The notes under the pieces were generated by a model. That model was given only the letters and a program-made list of their open reading frames with translations, was not told the DNA's origin and searched no databases. From Plasmopara viticola (taxonomy: Eukaryota; Oomycota; Peronosporomycetes; Peronosporales; Peronosporaceae): a stretch of 64,000 nucleotides of DNA. Position 1 is the first letter of the stretch, and the number at the start of each line of letters is the position of its first letter. The DNA is taken from NCBI GenBank assembly GCA_001695595.3, contig MBPM02000075.1:248001-312000 (forward strand), given 5' to 3'. The position numbers were made by a program, and so were the translations under genes. Positions 10,231 to 22,567 of the stretch are shown here, piece after piece.

Positions 10231-13200
10231 CGCGTTGCTGAGCGGGTAGCGTGGTACGTACGTACGTCAAAAGAAGATCTGTCCCTGATGCCTTGTTTGA
10301 AATTCAACTATGCCTGCAGCAACATTTGCCCTTCACAAGGTTTCTTGTGGACAACTTAAAAAAGTTTGGTGTATGAAGATAAATGTTATCGAAGCATGCA
10401 GCAAAGGCTGCTTTCTGTGGGGATCGCTTAGCAATTTACGAGCTAGGAGCGCATGGTTTACTCAGCTATCATGCCTAGATCTCGAAATAAGGGTTGGTTG
10501 GGCTGTCGCATTTTTCGGTGTGATTTCTCGTCTACTTAAGATACCTGTCTTTGGCTGCGATATTTGAATTTTATGGAGGAAGTAGGTCGGGCGACTAAAC
10601 AGTGGACCCAAAGACAATTTTAAAATCAAACAGCGTATAGTGCTACCAAAGTCACTAAACTTAACATCGAGATATACCGTAATCCTGGCCTTTATTTTTG
10701 TCGCTATGCAAACAGTAACGATGTGCTCGTAGAGCCTCTATTATATAACTGGCTATTCTTGATAGTGTAGCATCAAAATATACTATTTGACGCCTTACAT
10801 ACGACCATAACTTATTATTAATCTTGTACGGTTGCCTCAACATCCATAAAGCAAAGCTTGAAAGCGCGATTTGGGTCGTAATGCTCGGAGCCAAGCCATG
10901 TTGTCCCTTTCTCCCTTTTTCAGTCTCAAAATAATTTCTTTTCTGTTGCAGGCCACCCGCGCCTGCTGGGGGTAATTATTTTACGAAGTCTTACCGGATG
11001 ACAGGTAGGTCGTGGAATGTTGGCTTCCTGGACTTTGTCGCCCTTGTCGCTGGGGACAATTCAACCGCAAATAACGGCCATAAAGCCTTAACAGATGCCC
11101 ATATGGTGAAACGCGAATCTGAATGCCATTTTTCTCATAAATTTGTAGCGTTTTTTTATGATATGCTCATGCTTGCCTTACTTGCAAAGCAAGAGTGCGT
11201 GAGTGCTGACAAATTTTGAAGTTTGTCGGAATAAATGCTACTCAGGACAATTTCGTGTGCTCCCTGGATACAAATCAATACGATGAAGTGGCTTCACAAG
11301 TAAATGACAGGGCTTTGGCATTGCCTCCTTGGTAAGGGTGCGAATGCCACCTTCATCCGACCATTCGTGATCAAAGCTTCTTAAGTGGCCATCTATAGCA
11401 ATATTACAAGAACTTACACAAGTTGATGGTATCACCGTCCTGTGTGAGTGTTGTTGCTAACATTAGTATAAAGTTAGTTATTTGTAGTTAAGAAGCGGTG
11501 CATGGTCTTCTAATTGCATACTAATGAGACGGCCGGAAACTCTCTCTCAGAGAAATCGACAGTCACCACCTTTCTGGATGGACTATGCATGTGCGTGACC
11601 CGGACGAATGTGTCATGTCTTCTTCTAAATAGCCGTAAGATTAGCAATAGCCGCCACTATACGGGTCTGTAGACCAGCGTTCTAGTCTTATTTATTTAAG
11701 CTTTGCTGGTGACATCCCAAGCAAATCTAGGTGATTGTGGTATGGACAGGCTCGCCTTGAACTGATCGATTATAACGCAGGCAACACCGATAGAAGAGAA
11801 TTTTGAAATAGCTTTGAGAGGAGTACAGCAATATGCACGATTATTCTTCCGGAACTTTCCTATAGAATCCCAAGTAGTTATTCTTACGGGCATGCTGAAT
11901 TGGGCCCAATCACAAAAATAAATAGCGCTGTCGAGCATATCGACATCTGTTTTGGCTGCGGCAAGTAAGAAAACATTATCAAGCCAAAGCCGATATTGTA
12001 CAAATATATAACAATTTTTTTTAAATGCTTCAGCAAAAAAAATGCTACAAACGACAGCCTTCACACAACATTAAACATTAAAAGATTTAAGCTCATAACT
12101 ACGGTTCACCATTTTATTATTATCTATAGCAAAAAAGAAGTTCAAAAAGTGCATTATTAAAGCAGAGCTTAGATAGCGTTTTTCATACTAATTTTCTTAG
12201 TGCTTAAGAAAAATAATTTGGTCGCCGACAAGTACAAGCAAAACCTTTCGCAACAATAATGCCGATTAGAAGACTGGTTTAGGGTTACTGGTTTGAAAAA
12301 CCCGTCGATATTCAATACTCTGTCTCGCCGTAGGCTCTTTAAAGTTGCCGACAAATTTCTTGCATTTTGAGCCAAGAACGCGCTGAACGACGGCGTGCTC
12401 TACTGGTAAAGGCCTTAGTCCTCAAGATAAACAAGTGGGGTTTATTGGATATTCTGAACGGTGCTTGTCGAATCGTACGTCCTCTTTTAATCGAGACTAT
12501 CACCATGCAATATATAGTGAGCCCCATCTATTTTAAGCTTTCATTATGAAGAAGCAGGACCACTTTAATCACAAAAGTCAGGCTTGTATCAAGGACTGAT
12601 GTAACCCCGCGCCAATATGCACTTGTCCAAGTCTCAAGCTAATCGATTCCACATTACTTTTTGCCCATACGCACCACAGATGACGCGAGGCCAAAAGCCA
12701 AAGTATTCTGCTTTCCTTGCATGCTTTCCAACTTGTAATTTTATTTCGCATGAAAAAAAGATCTTCTGGCCATTCTTTCCAAGAGCTGAGGCGACTGTGT
12801 CGCAGTGCATATCGACAAACGACCTGGCCTAAGTGAACTTACCTGAGAAAAGAATACTTAATCGTAAGTAGCTTCTGTCATGAACAAGATTGTTCTGTTG
12901 ATAGCTTTAGACTGCTAACATTTGAGCGCGATAATTCGATCTCGCCGATTGGCGTCTGCTTGTAGCAGTGCTATGCCATTTGTTAATAAATGTGATAGAT
13001 CACAAATGAATTTATTTGTCGTTTTGGATCTGGCATGACCATGATCGGCGCCTGCCAAACGCCTTTTGTGTTGAGTATCTCAACACCATTTGTGTCGGTT
13101 GGGCAGCGGCCAATCCATGTTACTATTCTTGTGGAAGTAGGTGTTTAAATCAAGCCACTTCCTTAAGAGAATTATCTGATGGAAATGGCCAATTCTCAAT

Positions 13201-13563
13201 GGTGTAGACCTTAGCAGAATCCGCCCGAGCGCCATGCTTTCCAAAGTGCTGTATGATCCTATCACGATGTTGGTATCACAGCGTGACGCATTCCACGGTC
13301 ACCGTTGATTGTGATTGCACTTGTTTCCAACAAGCATCATATCGGCCTAAACGTTGTGAGCTGCATCGATACAATTGACTGTGCAGTGAGATTGACTGTG
13401 TGATCAACGTCATAAACAAATGTTCATTCATGGCGTTAACGTAAGCACATGGATGAAACCGTGGTGGGTGTTGGCAGGTCAAATATTTTTGCGGATGAAC
13501 ATCATTTTTTAGTATTTAGTCATATAAAATTAATTTTGAAAGGCCCTATAATTATGGTGAATT
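10230..13563. other. Gene-poor AT-rich stretch
   Basis: Nothing could be assigned to a family. Open frames of 60-120 codons occur (for example minus 12064-11696, which starts with GTG, and plus 12367-12549, which starts with TTG), but they lack ATG starts, homologous motifs or splice evidence. The segment between the copia relic and the TyrRS gene is best read as intergenic sequence with old repeat debris. Confidence 0.35.
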
Positions 13564-13612
13564 GCCTTCGTGGGTAATTTTTAAGACAATTGACTTACCT
13601 TCGTGGGTAATT
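13564..13612 (+). repeat. Short direct repeat upstream of the TyrRS gene
   Basis: CCTTCGTGGGTAATT occurs twice, at about 13565 and 13598, the second ending 15 bases before the ATG at 13627. It lies in the probable 5' UTR or core promoter. It may be a regulatory duplication or chance. Confidence 0.6.
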
Positions 13613-13626
13613 ACAAGCCAATTACC

Positions 13627-15178
13627 ATGAGTCGAGCCTTCGCAGCTCTGCGCCAGCGCGGTATACTGGCCGCTCTGACGCACGAGAAGGCAGGCGCAGT
13701 CATTGACAAGATGCTACAAAGCCCTTGTACACCCGCCATCTATTGTGGCTTCGATCCGACCGCCGACTCGCTGCATCTGGGCAATTTGGTGCAGGGCATT
13801 GCACTGCGCCACTTTCAGTGTGCAGGCGTGCGTCCAATTCTACTGATTGGAGGAGCAACTGGCATGATTGGAGACCCAAGTGGTAAATCAGAGGAGCGCA
13901 TCTTGCTATCCGATGACACGGTGATGCACAACGCGCAACAGATCACCAAGGGATTGTCAGCCGTCCTGGACTTTGATGACCCAAAGACAGGTGCTATCGT
14001 CTGTAACAATGCAGAGTGGCACACGAGTATGTCGGCAGTTGCATGGATGCGAAAAATTGGCCGGTACGACGGCTGCAATCGAGTTTGTATTTAAGTAATG
14101 ACGGCTAACGTGGTGCTCCTCGTCTTGCAGCCACTTTCGCGTCAATGCGATGCTGCAGCGTGACAGTGTCAAGACACGCTTGAATGCGGACCAAGGCATT
14201 AGTTTCCTCGAGTTTTCGTATCAACTGTTTCAAGCCTACGACTTCTTGCATCTCTACCAAAACTTTAACTGTATTGCACAGATTGGAGGTAGCGACCAGT
14301 GGGGCAACATCACCTCGGGCATCGAACTCGTTCGCAAAAGTACATGTGATGTACGTGAATGTTTGCGTCGAAATGAGTTGTGCATTGGTCTTACAGACTA
14401 TTGCAAACGTGTTGCGATTGGATAGGAGGTGTATGGAGCGACCTTAACACTGCTTACGACGACTTCAGGAGAAAAATATGGGAAATCTGCTGGTAATGCA
14501 ATCTGGTTGAATGCAGCCAAGACATCAATTGTAAGTTATTACATTGCATAAGACTATAGTTGATGCTTCTCATCAGTTTGGTGTGTAATCCAGTTTGATT
14601 TCTATCAGTTTTTCTATCGCTCGAATGACTGTGACATTCAGCAATTGCTGAAAACTTTTACATTTCGGAATCTAGACGAGATCCGTGACATTGTAGCTGA
14701 GCACGAAAAGAACCCTGAAAAGCGTACAGCTCAGAGAGTTTTGGCAGAGGATGTTACTACGATTATCCACGGTCACGAGGGTCTGAAGGTGGCTTTGAAT
14801 GCTACAGAGCTTTTGTTTGGCAACAAAAATGGCTCGTTAAACGCAGAAGATATGCTTCGCATGGCTGGAGACGCACCGAAAGCAACACTTTCGCGCGCTG
14901 ATGTCGTTGATCACTCTTTGGTGGACCTTGCACTAAGAATAGGGGCAGCCAAATCCAAAGGTGCGAAATTGTATAGTTTTTTTAAATACTCTGTGCGACA
15001 GTTGACTTTGACTTGCGTAGCTGAGTGTCGGCGTTTAATAAAGGGTGGTGGCGTTTATCTCAATAATGAGCGTGTCGAATCCGAGGCTTTACGTATCGAA
15101 GCATCAAATCTACTCGATGACAAGGTTTTTGTGCTACGTATCGGCCGACGAAACAATTTTATTTTCCAGGTGGAATAG
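13627..15178 (+). CDS. YARS2: Tyrosyl-tRNA synthetase, bacterial/mitochondrial type
   Basis: Five exons (13627-14063, 14131-14350, 14426-14530, 14594-14960, 15021-15178) with GT-AG introns of 67, 75, 63 and 60 bases give 428 residues, the usual size. The class I HIGH-type signature is HLGNL, following [11 protein letters not shown]. The tyrosine-binding region has [10 protein letters not shown]. The KMSKS-like loop is GEKYGKSAG. The C-terminal S4 RNA-binding domain is visible as [16 protein letters not shown]. It attaches tyrosine to tRNA-Tyr, and its bacterial type points to mitochondria. The first residues ([12 protein letters not shown]) are basic and hydrophobic and may be a short targeting peptide. 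The frame is open to a GTG at 13603, but ATG 13627 is preferred. The third intron's acceptor was placed to keep the family FYQF segment. Confidence 0.92.
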
Positions 15179-17244
15179 ATCAAAGACTGAAATAGGAGTC
15201 TGAATGGCTAATCGCAGAGATCTTTATTCAGTACATACCCAGAGCTGGCTACAATTTTACCAATATTCAAAACTGTCACTTTCTCACTATCGTGTGGTGT
15301 GCATCAGTACAATATCACAGCAAAACCGTCTTGGCATTTGATTCTCCGAATATTTCTTTCGCAAGAGGTGTCAAGAAATACACAATAAGCAGGAGTCAAT
15401 ACTGCTATATAATAAGTCACTGGTTGCAGCGAAGAACTTAGCTCGCCGTCGGGGCCTACTGCAGAAAAATATGCAGAACGCAGAATGCAATTCGCAAATA
15501 GTGGTGGCACTAAGATGGTAATTACTTCAGCGAACTCATACGTTGAGTTGTCTGTACTTATGTGTGCTCGCTGGCGCGGTATCCTTCCTCAAGGTACCTG
15601 ATGACATTTGCGATGCCAATCCCACCAAACCCTCACACACTGATGATAAAGACACCAGATCAATTGTTGTTGGAGCGTAGAGGAAGCAAAAGAAGGCAGC
15701 AACAGCTTCATAATTTTTATCCTCTGTACTCGATTTGACCAAATGGGTTTGCGAGAAATATTCTTTTGTTGGAATCCAAGCCACGACCATGATACGTACT
15801 TTTAAGCACCAAATTTTTGTCAAGCCATGCCAGTATGTCGTGAACGATTTTATGCCCAAGTACACCTTTAAGATCTAGGTTAAAATTTTGAATAATTGCC
15901 ACATTATTCTTACCGCAAGCAAAATGAAGCAAAACATTACACAATACTTAATCTTGAATATGGTACGGAGTTTGCTCGGACATGTAGAAATTCACAATAT
16001 CGCGAAGCATTTTTGCGCTAATTTTTTGATAGGCGTGCTTGATTATTTTGACCTTTGGATGCACGAAATTGGTCTTCCCTGATATTTTTGCGCAGGGTAA
16101 TTAAGCAATTTTTCTGATAACACAAGTTTAAGCAATCGGCATCTTTCTGGTCTTGGATTATCTCTAGATTCGACGGCTAATACGCATTGGGTATCGAAAT
16201 AAGCCATCTTTCGTATTCGCAAAAATTTGGAATTCTGCCAAATGTTGCTATCATTTCCAGCCTGTCAACATCATGTATGTAACAATCTTCGTTCTTCAAG
16301 AATGCTCATTTTACTATAAAATCGTATAACAACGCAGCAAGAGGAAGTTCAATAGACGTGTCTTGAGTGATCGATTGGTTATGCAAATGTTTGCTATCTG
16401 CTTCGCGGAGCCCAGACATTTGCTGACCTCAAAAATTCCTTTCTCATTGACGCAGCTCATCATATCGCTGCAAAGTCGAAAATACATGCAATGTGTTGAC
16501 ATTGCCAAAACTTATGCAAAATTTTTTCACCAATATTTTGTGAGGCAAATGATGTGAAATTTTCACTGTCATTAACTTTCCCGATAAAATGCTTCTGCCT
16601 ACATGTCGTTATTGGCGTGTACTTCAGCTCACGTGAAGTGCTCTGTAAATTATTTAGCACATTCCTTTCCATTCAGCATTACACTTTCTGAAGCAGCGTT
16701 AAACAGCTGCAAAATCAACAAAACATTCGCAACATTTTTTATTTAAAGCAACAAATTCTTCGCCTCAAGCGTTGAAACTTCAGCATTGTCTACGTATTAA
16801 AGTCACCCTTTAGGCATTGTCTGCGTGATAAAGTCACCCTTTAGGCATTGTCTGCGTAAAATCGCAAGCATTGCCACTGCACTTAATACATTATGTACGC
16901 ATACAGCGGTATCGGCTTGTGTCTAGATACAATTGTGTCATGATCAAATAATCGAAACTGGGGAACACCTCTTTAAAATGCTCCAAGTTGATATGTCGGG
17001 GCTTTCAAATATTTGACTTTATAGGACCAAAAGTAAAGACGTTGTATATACCCGAAAAAGTGGTAGATTAAAGCGCTCTCGTCAGCTATCATATGATCGA
17101 CGTATGCACTAAGCAGTCGTTGTGGCTGTGGGTCTAATAAATTATGAGAAGTCAACGCAAGCCCCCATAAGAGAAGTATTCGGAAGTAATCTTTAGCTTA
17201 GTATTATTTTTAGTCATACGATACTTTCTATTGTCACGAAGAGC
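15179..17244. other. Intergenic region between TyrRS and the MATE gene
   Basis: About 2 kb of AT-rich sequence with no recognised gene. Minus-strand frames at 15944-15536 overlap in two frames and could be one frameshifted relic, but I cannot name it. A short tandem repeat at 16782-16859 is listed separately. Confidence 0.35.
16782..16859 (+). repeat. 31-bp tandem repeat, about 2.5 copies
   Basis: The unit GCATTGTCTGCGTGATAAAG plus TCACCCTTTAG is repeated with few changes. It is a minor local minisatellite. Confidence 0.85.
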
Positions 17245-18992
17245 ATGGAGGCAACTCCGCTCTTGGAAAAGCCGCCACTTGCTTGGCATGACTTTGTAGA
17301 CCTTTCCTCCATGGCTGCTCAAGTGAGCATGGCTACATTGGCACGAGCAGCGCTCTTATCAATCGATTCGATCTTTCTAGGTCATCTAGGCATCAAGGAG
17401 CTAGCAGCAGCTTCGCTAGCCCAGCTATGGACGAGTCCTGCACTTTACTGCGTTTGGGCATCTGCCTCGGCACTCAATACGGTTCGCTTCTCCTTTCCAG
17501 CCACAGCTTTACACAACTTACTGAGATTGATGCAATGTAATCACATGGACAGTTGTGTGGTCAGTCGTGGGGTGCAGGCAATCGAGAACTCACAGGCATC
17601 TGGCTCCAATTCGGGATCGCTATCACGACGTTGCTTTCAGTGCCAGTTGCAATATGGTATTGGTCGATCAACTACGTTTTAAAGTACACTACGGATGACA
17701 TGGAAGTTATCGCACTTGCCGCAACCTTTTCACGTATTGTTTCTGGATCGATTTTCCCGACACTTGCCTACTGCTGTCTTAGGTTTGTCTTGCTCATATA
17801 AAAGCCTATTACCAATAAAACAACTCACTCAATTTTCGTGTGTCTAAGGCAATATTTGCAAGCGATGGGCATTTTGACGCCCACTACGATAGTTGGAATC
17901 GTGTCGATCTTCGTGGCCACTGGCAGTAATTATGTCCTTATCTATGGCACCGGTTCGTGGCAAGGCTTGGGCTTTATCGGATCACCGATTGCGACAGTTG
18001 TAGCATCCTGGTTTCAACCAATTGCGCTCTTTTGCTATGCTATCTTGTACAAGAAGTACCACCACCGCGCTTGGTACGGATGGAATATCCACGCGCTTAC
18101 GCTGAGACGATTGCGTTGTTATCTTAGAGTGGCTGGACCTATTTCTAGCAACAGCTTTGTATCCAACTTGGCAAGTGCATTGATAGCTTTGGTGGCAGCA
18201 AAACTCGGTTCGCGAGTCATTGCTGCCAATGCTGTCATTTCAGGTCTATGGAGTCTGCTTTGGGCGCTCTTCTGGGGCTACGGCTGTGCCACGCAAGTCC
18301 GCGTCGCCAACTATTTAGGCGCAGGAAAACCGGATTTAGCACGTCGCATGACTGGTCTCGGGTTTATTTGCACAATGGTTGTTGCAATACTTATTGCAAC
18401 AATAACCAGCATCATGGACGAGCACATCATTGCGCTGTACACGACGGACGCGGAATTGCTCACCACTTGCAAGCGTGTGTTGCCTATTTTCGTCGTCGCT
18501 TGCGCTTTCGAGGCCGTGGAGATTCTTGGGGCTGGAGCTTTAACTGGAATGAGGTTCGTAGTTGACCACATCAATGCATATAAGGTTCAAAATCTCTTAC
18601 CTTTGTACTATTGCATCGTTTTTAGCCAGGTGCACACTGTGTTCTGGACGAGCGCGATCGCCACATGGCTGATTAACTTACCAGTGGCTTACATTGGTGG
18701 GGTATCTATGGGCTATGGATTTTCTGCGCTCTGGGTTGGTGTCCTCTGTATGGAGCTTTTCAAAGCGGGCAGCTACTCGCTTGCCCTAGTGCACGTGCGT
18801 TGGAGTGACATGGCAGACCGCGTCAAGGAAGAAGCGAATACGGCACCTGGGATGCAAAGCACTGCGCGAATCATGGCTGCCGCTGCCGACATTCAGCCCA
18901 CGACGTCACCAATCGTGGCCTTGTCTATAAAGCGCCGACTGTCGAACGACATTTTACCACGCCGCACCCTTCGCACGCTATCTCTTCATTAG
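17245..18992 (+). CDS. MATE-family multidrug/toxin extrusion transporter
   Basis: Four exons (17245-17481, 17553-17782, 17849-18553, 18626-18992) with introns of 71, 66 and 72 bases join to 512 residues. The protein has the 12-helix character of MATE antiporters. Family blocks are LSIDSIFLGHLGIKELAAAS near residue 37, the LCGQSWGAGN motif near residue 80 (created across intron 1), LRQYLQAMG near 157, and the second-half WGYGCATQVRVANYLGAGK. The family exports cationic or organic substrates by H+ or Na+ antiport. The hydrophilic C-terminal tail of about 70 residues is basic and Ser/Thr-rich. The gene ends only 62 bases before the next start on the same strand, so the island is compact. The substrate cannot be inferred. 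Confidence 0.92.
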
Positions 18993-19054
18993 AATAAATA
19001 AATTTCAATATTATTGCTTGAAGATTAATTGGTAGATTAAGGCCGACGAAACGC

Positions 19055-19669
19055 ATGGGTGACGATATAGCCGCACCGCTGGGCAAGTGGGCGCAGCGCA
19101 AGGAGGCACGGCGAAACATGTATGCAACCAGTACGGATCAAGTGCGAGTGCATCGGAGTGGATTAGGGGCGTCATCTTCGTCCAGCGCTGCCGCCATGTG
19201 CCAAAAGTGTTTAAGGCCGGGCCACTGGACTTACGAGTGCAAGAATGAGGCGGTGTACGTGCAGCGGCCGTCACGATCACAGCAATTGCGGAACCCTAAG
19301 CTGCGCCAGCCATTTAACAAGGATAAGCCTCCGGAGATGCAGGAGGAGGAAATACAAAAGGCTGAAAAAAGCAAGAAGCCCAAGCTTAGAAACAAGGGCC
19401 GAAATGAAGCTAAGAAGCAAAAGACAAGCGTGCATACGCGACGTAAACGACGGCGTAGCATCAGCAGCAGTAGCAGTGGTAGTGCGTCATCATCATCGAA
19501 TTCATCATCTTCGTCTGAATCCGACTCAGATTCGTCCATTGACAGCACTTCAACCTCTTCGACTGGAGATTCAGACTCGTCTGGCACTGACAGCGACAGC
19601 TCTTTGTCGTCTAACAGTAGCTGCAGCTCCCATAGAAGGTCGCGCTTCAAGCGTCGGCGTAGGGCATGA
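19055..19669 (+). CDS. ZCCHC10: ZCCHC10-like zinc-knuckle protein with Ser/Asp-rich tail
   Basis: An intronless frame of 204 residues. The single CCHC knuckle is at about residues 49-62 ([14 protein letters not shown], spacing C-x2-C-x4-H-x4-C), followed by the VYVQRPSR segment that matches the ZCCHC10 family. A Lys/Arg-rich middle and a long Ser/Asp low-complexity region (about residues 135-195) precede a basic SRFKRRRRA end, resembling nuclear RNA-associated proteins. The family's molecular role is poorly defined. It starts 62 bases after the MATE stop and converges on PSMB4, whose stop lies 175 bases downstream. Confidence 0.85.
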   Translation: MGDDIAAPLGKWAQRKEARRNMYATSTDQVRVHRSGLGASSSSSAAAMCQKCLRPGHWTYECKNEAVYVQRPSRSQQLRNPKLRQPFNKDKPPEMQEEEIQKAEKSKKPKLRNKGRNEAKKQKTSVHTRRKRRRSISSSSSGSASSSSNSSSSSESDSDSSIDSTSTSSTGDSDSSGTDSDSSLSSNSSCSSHRRSRFKRRRRA

Positions 19670-19844
19670 CTTGTGTGCGTATCAACTAGGTCTTGAAGTT
19701 GACGCCACTGCTCTGAATATTATCGAAACATGAAAGCTCTAAACCCTTACAAATGTTTTTTTCATTCTCGATAGATCGCCGACATAACAAGCTAACACTT
19801 CATGTTTCCTACTTATCATCTCGTGCCCTTCAGATTGTATTCAA

Positions 19845-20540
19845 TCACCACGAAGAGCCGACCTCAGACTTAGTTTTTACGAATTGAGCATAGTTCCACT
19901 TGGTCTCCATTTTAATAGGCTCCGGGATCGTGACGCCTTGAGCCGCAACCTTGGCAAACTGCACACGATTAATCGTGCGGCAGTCACGATAAAAGCAAAT
20001 GCGCATACAGTCTTCGAGCAGTTTACGCGCGTCAGCCTCCCCCATATCGGGCCGCCAGTGCTTGCGTAACAGAGGCATGCCGAGGTGGTGGCCAAAACCT
20101 GTAGCAATAAAATCGCCTTTAAAGGCAAGTCCGATCATTGTAACCTGACCTAGAAAAGGCTTGCCCGTTTCTGGGTTGAGCCCTCCCACCACGACTGTGT
20201 TCCATAGCGGATCAAACTTATTGCGGCGGTGGTAAAACAAACGCTGCAAATAATGGTAAATTTCGGGCGCTGTAGTGTCACAACCATCGTCTTGATTATA
20301 GTCGTACACCTCTAACTCATCCAACTTGTCCTTGATAAACTGGAAATCGCTAAAGTCGCCACCTGCGCCTATTAGCGTCGTGTTGTGCACAGCCGCGAGC
20401 CGGCGCTGGTCTGTGAATCGCGCCAAAGAGCCATATGATCCCAGCGTATCCGCCGCCATCATCACACCATCTTTGTATTTAACCGCAATGACGGATGTGC
20501 CAGTCACGATCGGCGACTGTGTGCGCTGCCGGGAGTCCAT
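19845..20540 (-). CDS. PSMB4: 20S proteasome subunit beta-7 (PSMB4)
   Basis: 231 residues from the ATG at 20540 on the minus strand. The mature-type start TQSPIVTGTSV is followed by VMMAADTLGSYGSLARF and later DPLWNTVVVGG, hallmarks of beta-7, a non-catalytic subunit of the 20S core. The upstream frame stays open to about 20650 and encodes residues that look coding (HKIVEKEGKAIVV), yet it has no ATG. Beta-7 normally carries a propeptide of 30-45 residues, and this start leaves only six. The true N terminus may therefore come from an upstream exon spliced at an AG near 20650. It converges with ZCCHC10 and is head to head with calnexin. Confidence 0.9.
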   Translation of the reverse strand: MDSRQRTQSPIVTGTSVIAVKYKDGVMMAADTLGSYGSLARFTDQRRLAAVHNTTLIGAGGDFSDFQFIKDKLDELEVYDYNQDDGCDTTAPEIYHYLQRLFYHRRNKFDPLWNTVVVGGLNPETGKPFLGQVTMIGLAFKGDFIATGFGHHLGMPLLRKHWRPDMGEADARKLLEDCMRICFYRDCRTINRVQFAKVAAQGVTIPEPIKMETKWNYAQFVKTKSEVGSSW

Positions 20541-20867
20541 TACCACGATAGCTTTTCCTTCTTTTTCAACGATCTTATGGTTAAGTAAGCCCCCCACAAC
20601 GAATTTAAACCAATCAGAAGTCGTAATCTGTGCTTTTATTTCCTTTCTTCACGGTACTTTTAGTATAACGTTTGTCGAGCGAAATGCCTACGAAGTGATA
20701 CGTTGCAACTTTAGAGTAACATATTATAAAGTCTCAGGGCTATAGCCTTGCTAGCATAGGTATAATTTGAGAGCGCCTACAGTAACCTACTTCGTTTGCG
20801 TTATTAGGCGTGTCGTGATCTTCTAGAACAACATTCGTCAACTGTCAGTTGGAAGCACAAGTGAAAA
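20541..20867. promoter_or_regulatory. Shared region between divergent PSMB4 and calnexin
   Basis: 327 bases separate the two divergent ATGs, so both promoters, or one bidirectional promoter, must lie here. Part of it (20541-20650) may be PSMB4 coding sequence. No canonical element was identified. Pairing a proteasome gene with an ER chaperone gene makes joint control by a proteostasis signal plausible, but this is inference. Confidence 0.5.
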
Positions 20868-22514
20868 ATGAAGGTTGGCGCGATTTTGGCACACGTATCA
20901 GGGTTTGTGCTGCCTCTGGCTGCAATGGCTGACGATGCGGCTGCCACTATGAACGAGCAAGTGGATGCCGCTACGCTAAATAACGAGCAGTTGCAGGAGT
21001 TGACCAAAAACGCGCTTTTCGTAGAGACGTTCGAGACCGATGAGGTGTTCGATGGCTCTCGCTGGTTGAAAAGCTCGCATGAAAAGTATGCAAATCAAAA
21101 AGTTTCTGTCGACAAAGTGACGTTCGAGGCAGCGCATTTGGCCCCCGACAGTGTCCTTGTGCTGGACGAGCGAGCCCACCACTATGGTCTGGCTGTGAAG
21201 CTCGATGAGCCGTTGCAGGTGGACGGAAGTGAGGCTAAAAAAGAAATGGTCGTGCAGTATGAGGTGAAATTGCCGAATGGCCTGGATTGCGGTGGTGCCT
21301 ACGTGAAGCTGCTGCGTCACGAGCAGGAAGATCAGGACTACTCAGGCTTTAGCGACTCAACCCCTTTTGTGCTCATGTTTGGCCCAGATAAATGTGGCCA
21401 GGACGACAAGTTGCATTTGATCTTTCAGCACAAGAATCCTGTATCTGGTGTATATGAAGAGAAGCACATGATGGAGGCTCCACGCATCAAGACTGACAAA
21501 ATTACGCACTTGTACACTGCTGTAATTCGTGACGATAACACGTTTGAAGTATTTGTAGACCAAAAATCAGTCAAAAGTGGCAGTTTGCTTCGCGATTTCC
21601 TGCCAACCGTCATTCCCGAAAAGGAGATTGACGATCCTGAAGACACGAAACCCAAAGATTGGGTTGATGTGAAAAAAATTCGTGATCCGGACGCTGTGAA
21701 GCCCGATGATTGGGACGAAGAGGCTCCGGCCCGTATTTTGGACGAAGACGCGACGAAGCCGGATGACTGGCTAGACAACGAACCGGCCATGATTGATGAC
21801 CCGGATGTACAAAAGCCTGAGGATTGGGATGATGAGGACGATGGCGATTTTGTTGTCCCACAGATTGCTAATCCGAAGTGTGCCGACGTGTCTGGCTGTG
21901 GCGAGTGGAAGCGTCCCACTAAGGCAAATCCAGCATACAAAGGAAAATTTTACGCGCCGTACATCCCAAATCCGGCCTACACGGGCGAGTGGAAGCCGCG
22001 CAAGATTCCGAACCCGAATTACTTTGAGGATGACCACCCAGCGCGTCTAAATCCTATTGGTGCACTCGCAATAGAGGTGTGGACCATGACGGAGGGTATT
22101 ACGTTTGACAACTTTTGGCTCGGCAATGATTTGAAAAAGGCGCTAGAGTTTGCGGAGCTTACGTGGGTGCCTAAGCATGCAGTTGAGGTGGAGGCAGAGA
22201 AGGCCAAGAAAGATGATGAAATCAGCGAGGAGGATGGCATTAAGACGACATTTGAGGCGCTGGCATCGGAATTTGCCACATACGCCAACGCAAATCCAGT
22301 TCTCGCTATTGGATTAGTAATTGGAGTTGCCGTGCTGGCCACCCTTGCCACGTTCTTTTTGTGCTGTGCATCTGGAGCTTCAAAGCCTAAGGCGGATTCA
22401 AAAAAGACAGATAGCGACGTAGAAGATGATGAAGAGGAAGATGCGAAGGCAGTGGTCAATGATGAGAAGGAGAAGACAGTCCGACAGCGCAAAAAGGCTC
22501 CCAAGGTCGAGTAG
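20868..22514 (+). CDS. CANX: Calnexin, ER lectin chaperone
   Basis: An intronless 548-residue protein. An N-terminal hydrophobic signal peptide (about residues 1-21) leads into the lectin domain with GGAYVKLL and [11 protein letters not shown]. The P-domain follows, with repeat-1 units of the [14 protein letters not shown] type (about residues 250-325) and repeat-2 units of the [14 protein letters not shown] type. A single membrane helix lies at about residues 478-500 ([20 protein letters not shown]), with an acidic then basic cytosolic tail ending KKAPKVE. It binds monoglucosylated N-glycans on nascent glycoproteins in the ER. It is full length with no defect. Its 3' flank is the start of the amplified effector-like module. 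Confidence 0.96.
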   Translation: MKVGAILAHVSGFVLPLAAMADDAAATMNEQVDAATLNNEQLQELTKNALFVETFETDEVFDGSRWLKSSHEKYANQKVSVDKVTFEAAHLAPDSVLVLDERAHHYGLAVKLDEPLQVDGSEAKKEMVVQYEVKLPNGLDCGGAYVKLLRHEQEDQDYSGFSDSTPFVLMFGPDKCGQDDKLHLIFQHKNPVSGVYEEKHMMEAPRIKTDKITHLYTAVIRDDNTFEVFVDQKSVKSGSLLRDFLPTVIPEKEIDDPEDTKPKDWVDVKKIRDPDAVKPDDWDEEAPARILDEDATKPDDWLDNEPAMIDDPDVQKPEDWDDEDDGDFVVPQIANPKCADVSGCGEWKRPTKANPAYKGKFYAPYIPNPAYTGEWKPRKIPNPNYFEDDHPARLNPIGALAIEVWTMTEGITFDNFWLGNDLKKALEFAELTWVPKHAVEVEAEKAKKDDEISEEDGIKTTFEALASEFATYANANPVLAIGLVIGVAVLATLATFFLCCASGASKPKADSKKTDSDVEDDEEEDAKAVVNDEKEKTVRQRKKAPKVE

Positions 22515-22567
22515 ACTGATAAGAAATGAAGGAATAAAAATGGCTGGTCTTGGTTGCCCGCGGTAGA

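Noticed and set aside
19231..19650. Minus-strand frame opposite ZCCHC10
   Set aside because: It is a shadow of the Ser/Asp-rich coding tail, with the low-complexity composition expected from the opposite strand.
21425..22504. Minus-strand Ser-rich frames opposite calnexin
   Set aside because: They are shadows of the calnexin P-domain and tail; the plus strand encodes a full-length conserved protein.
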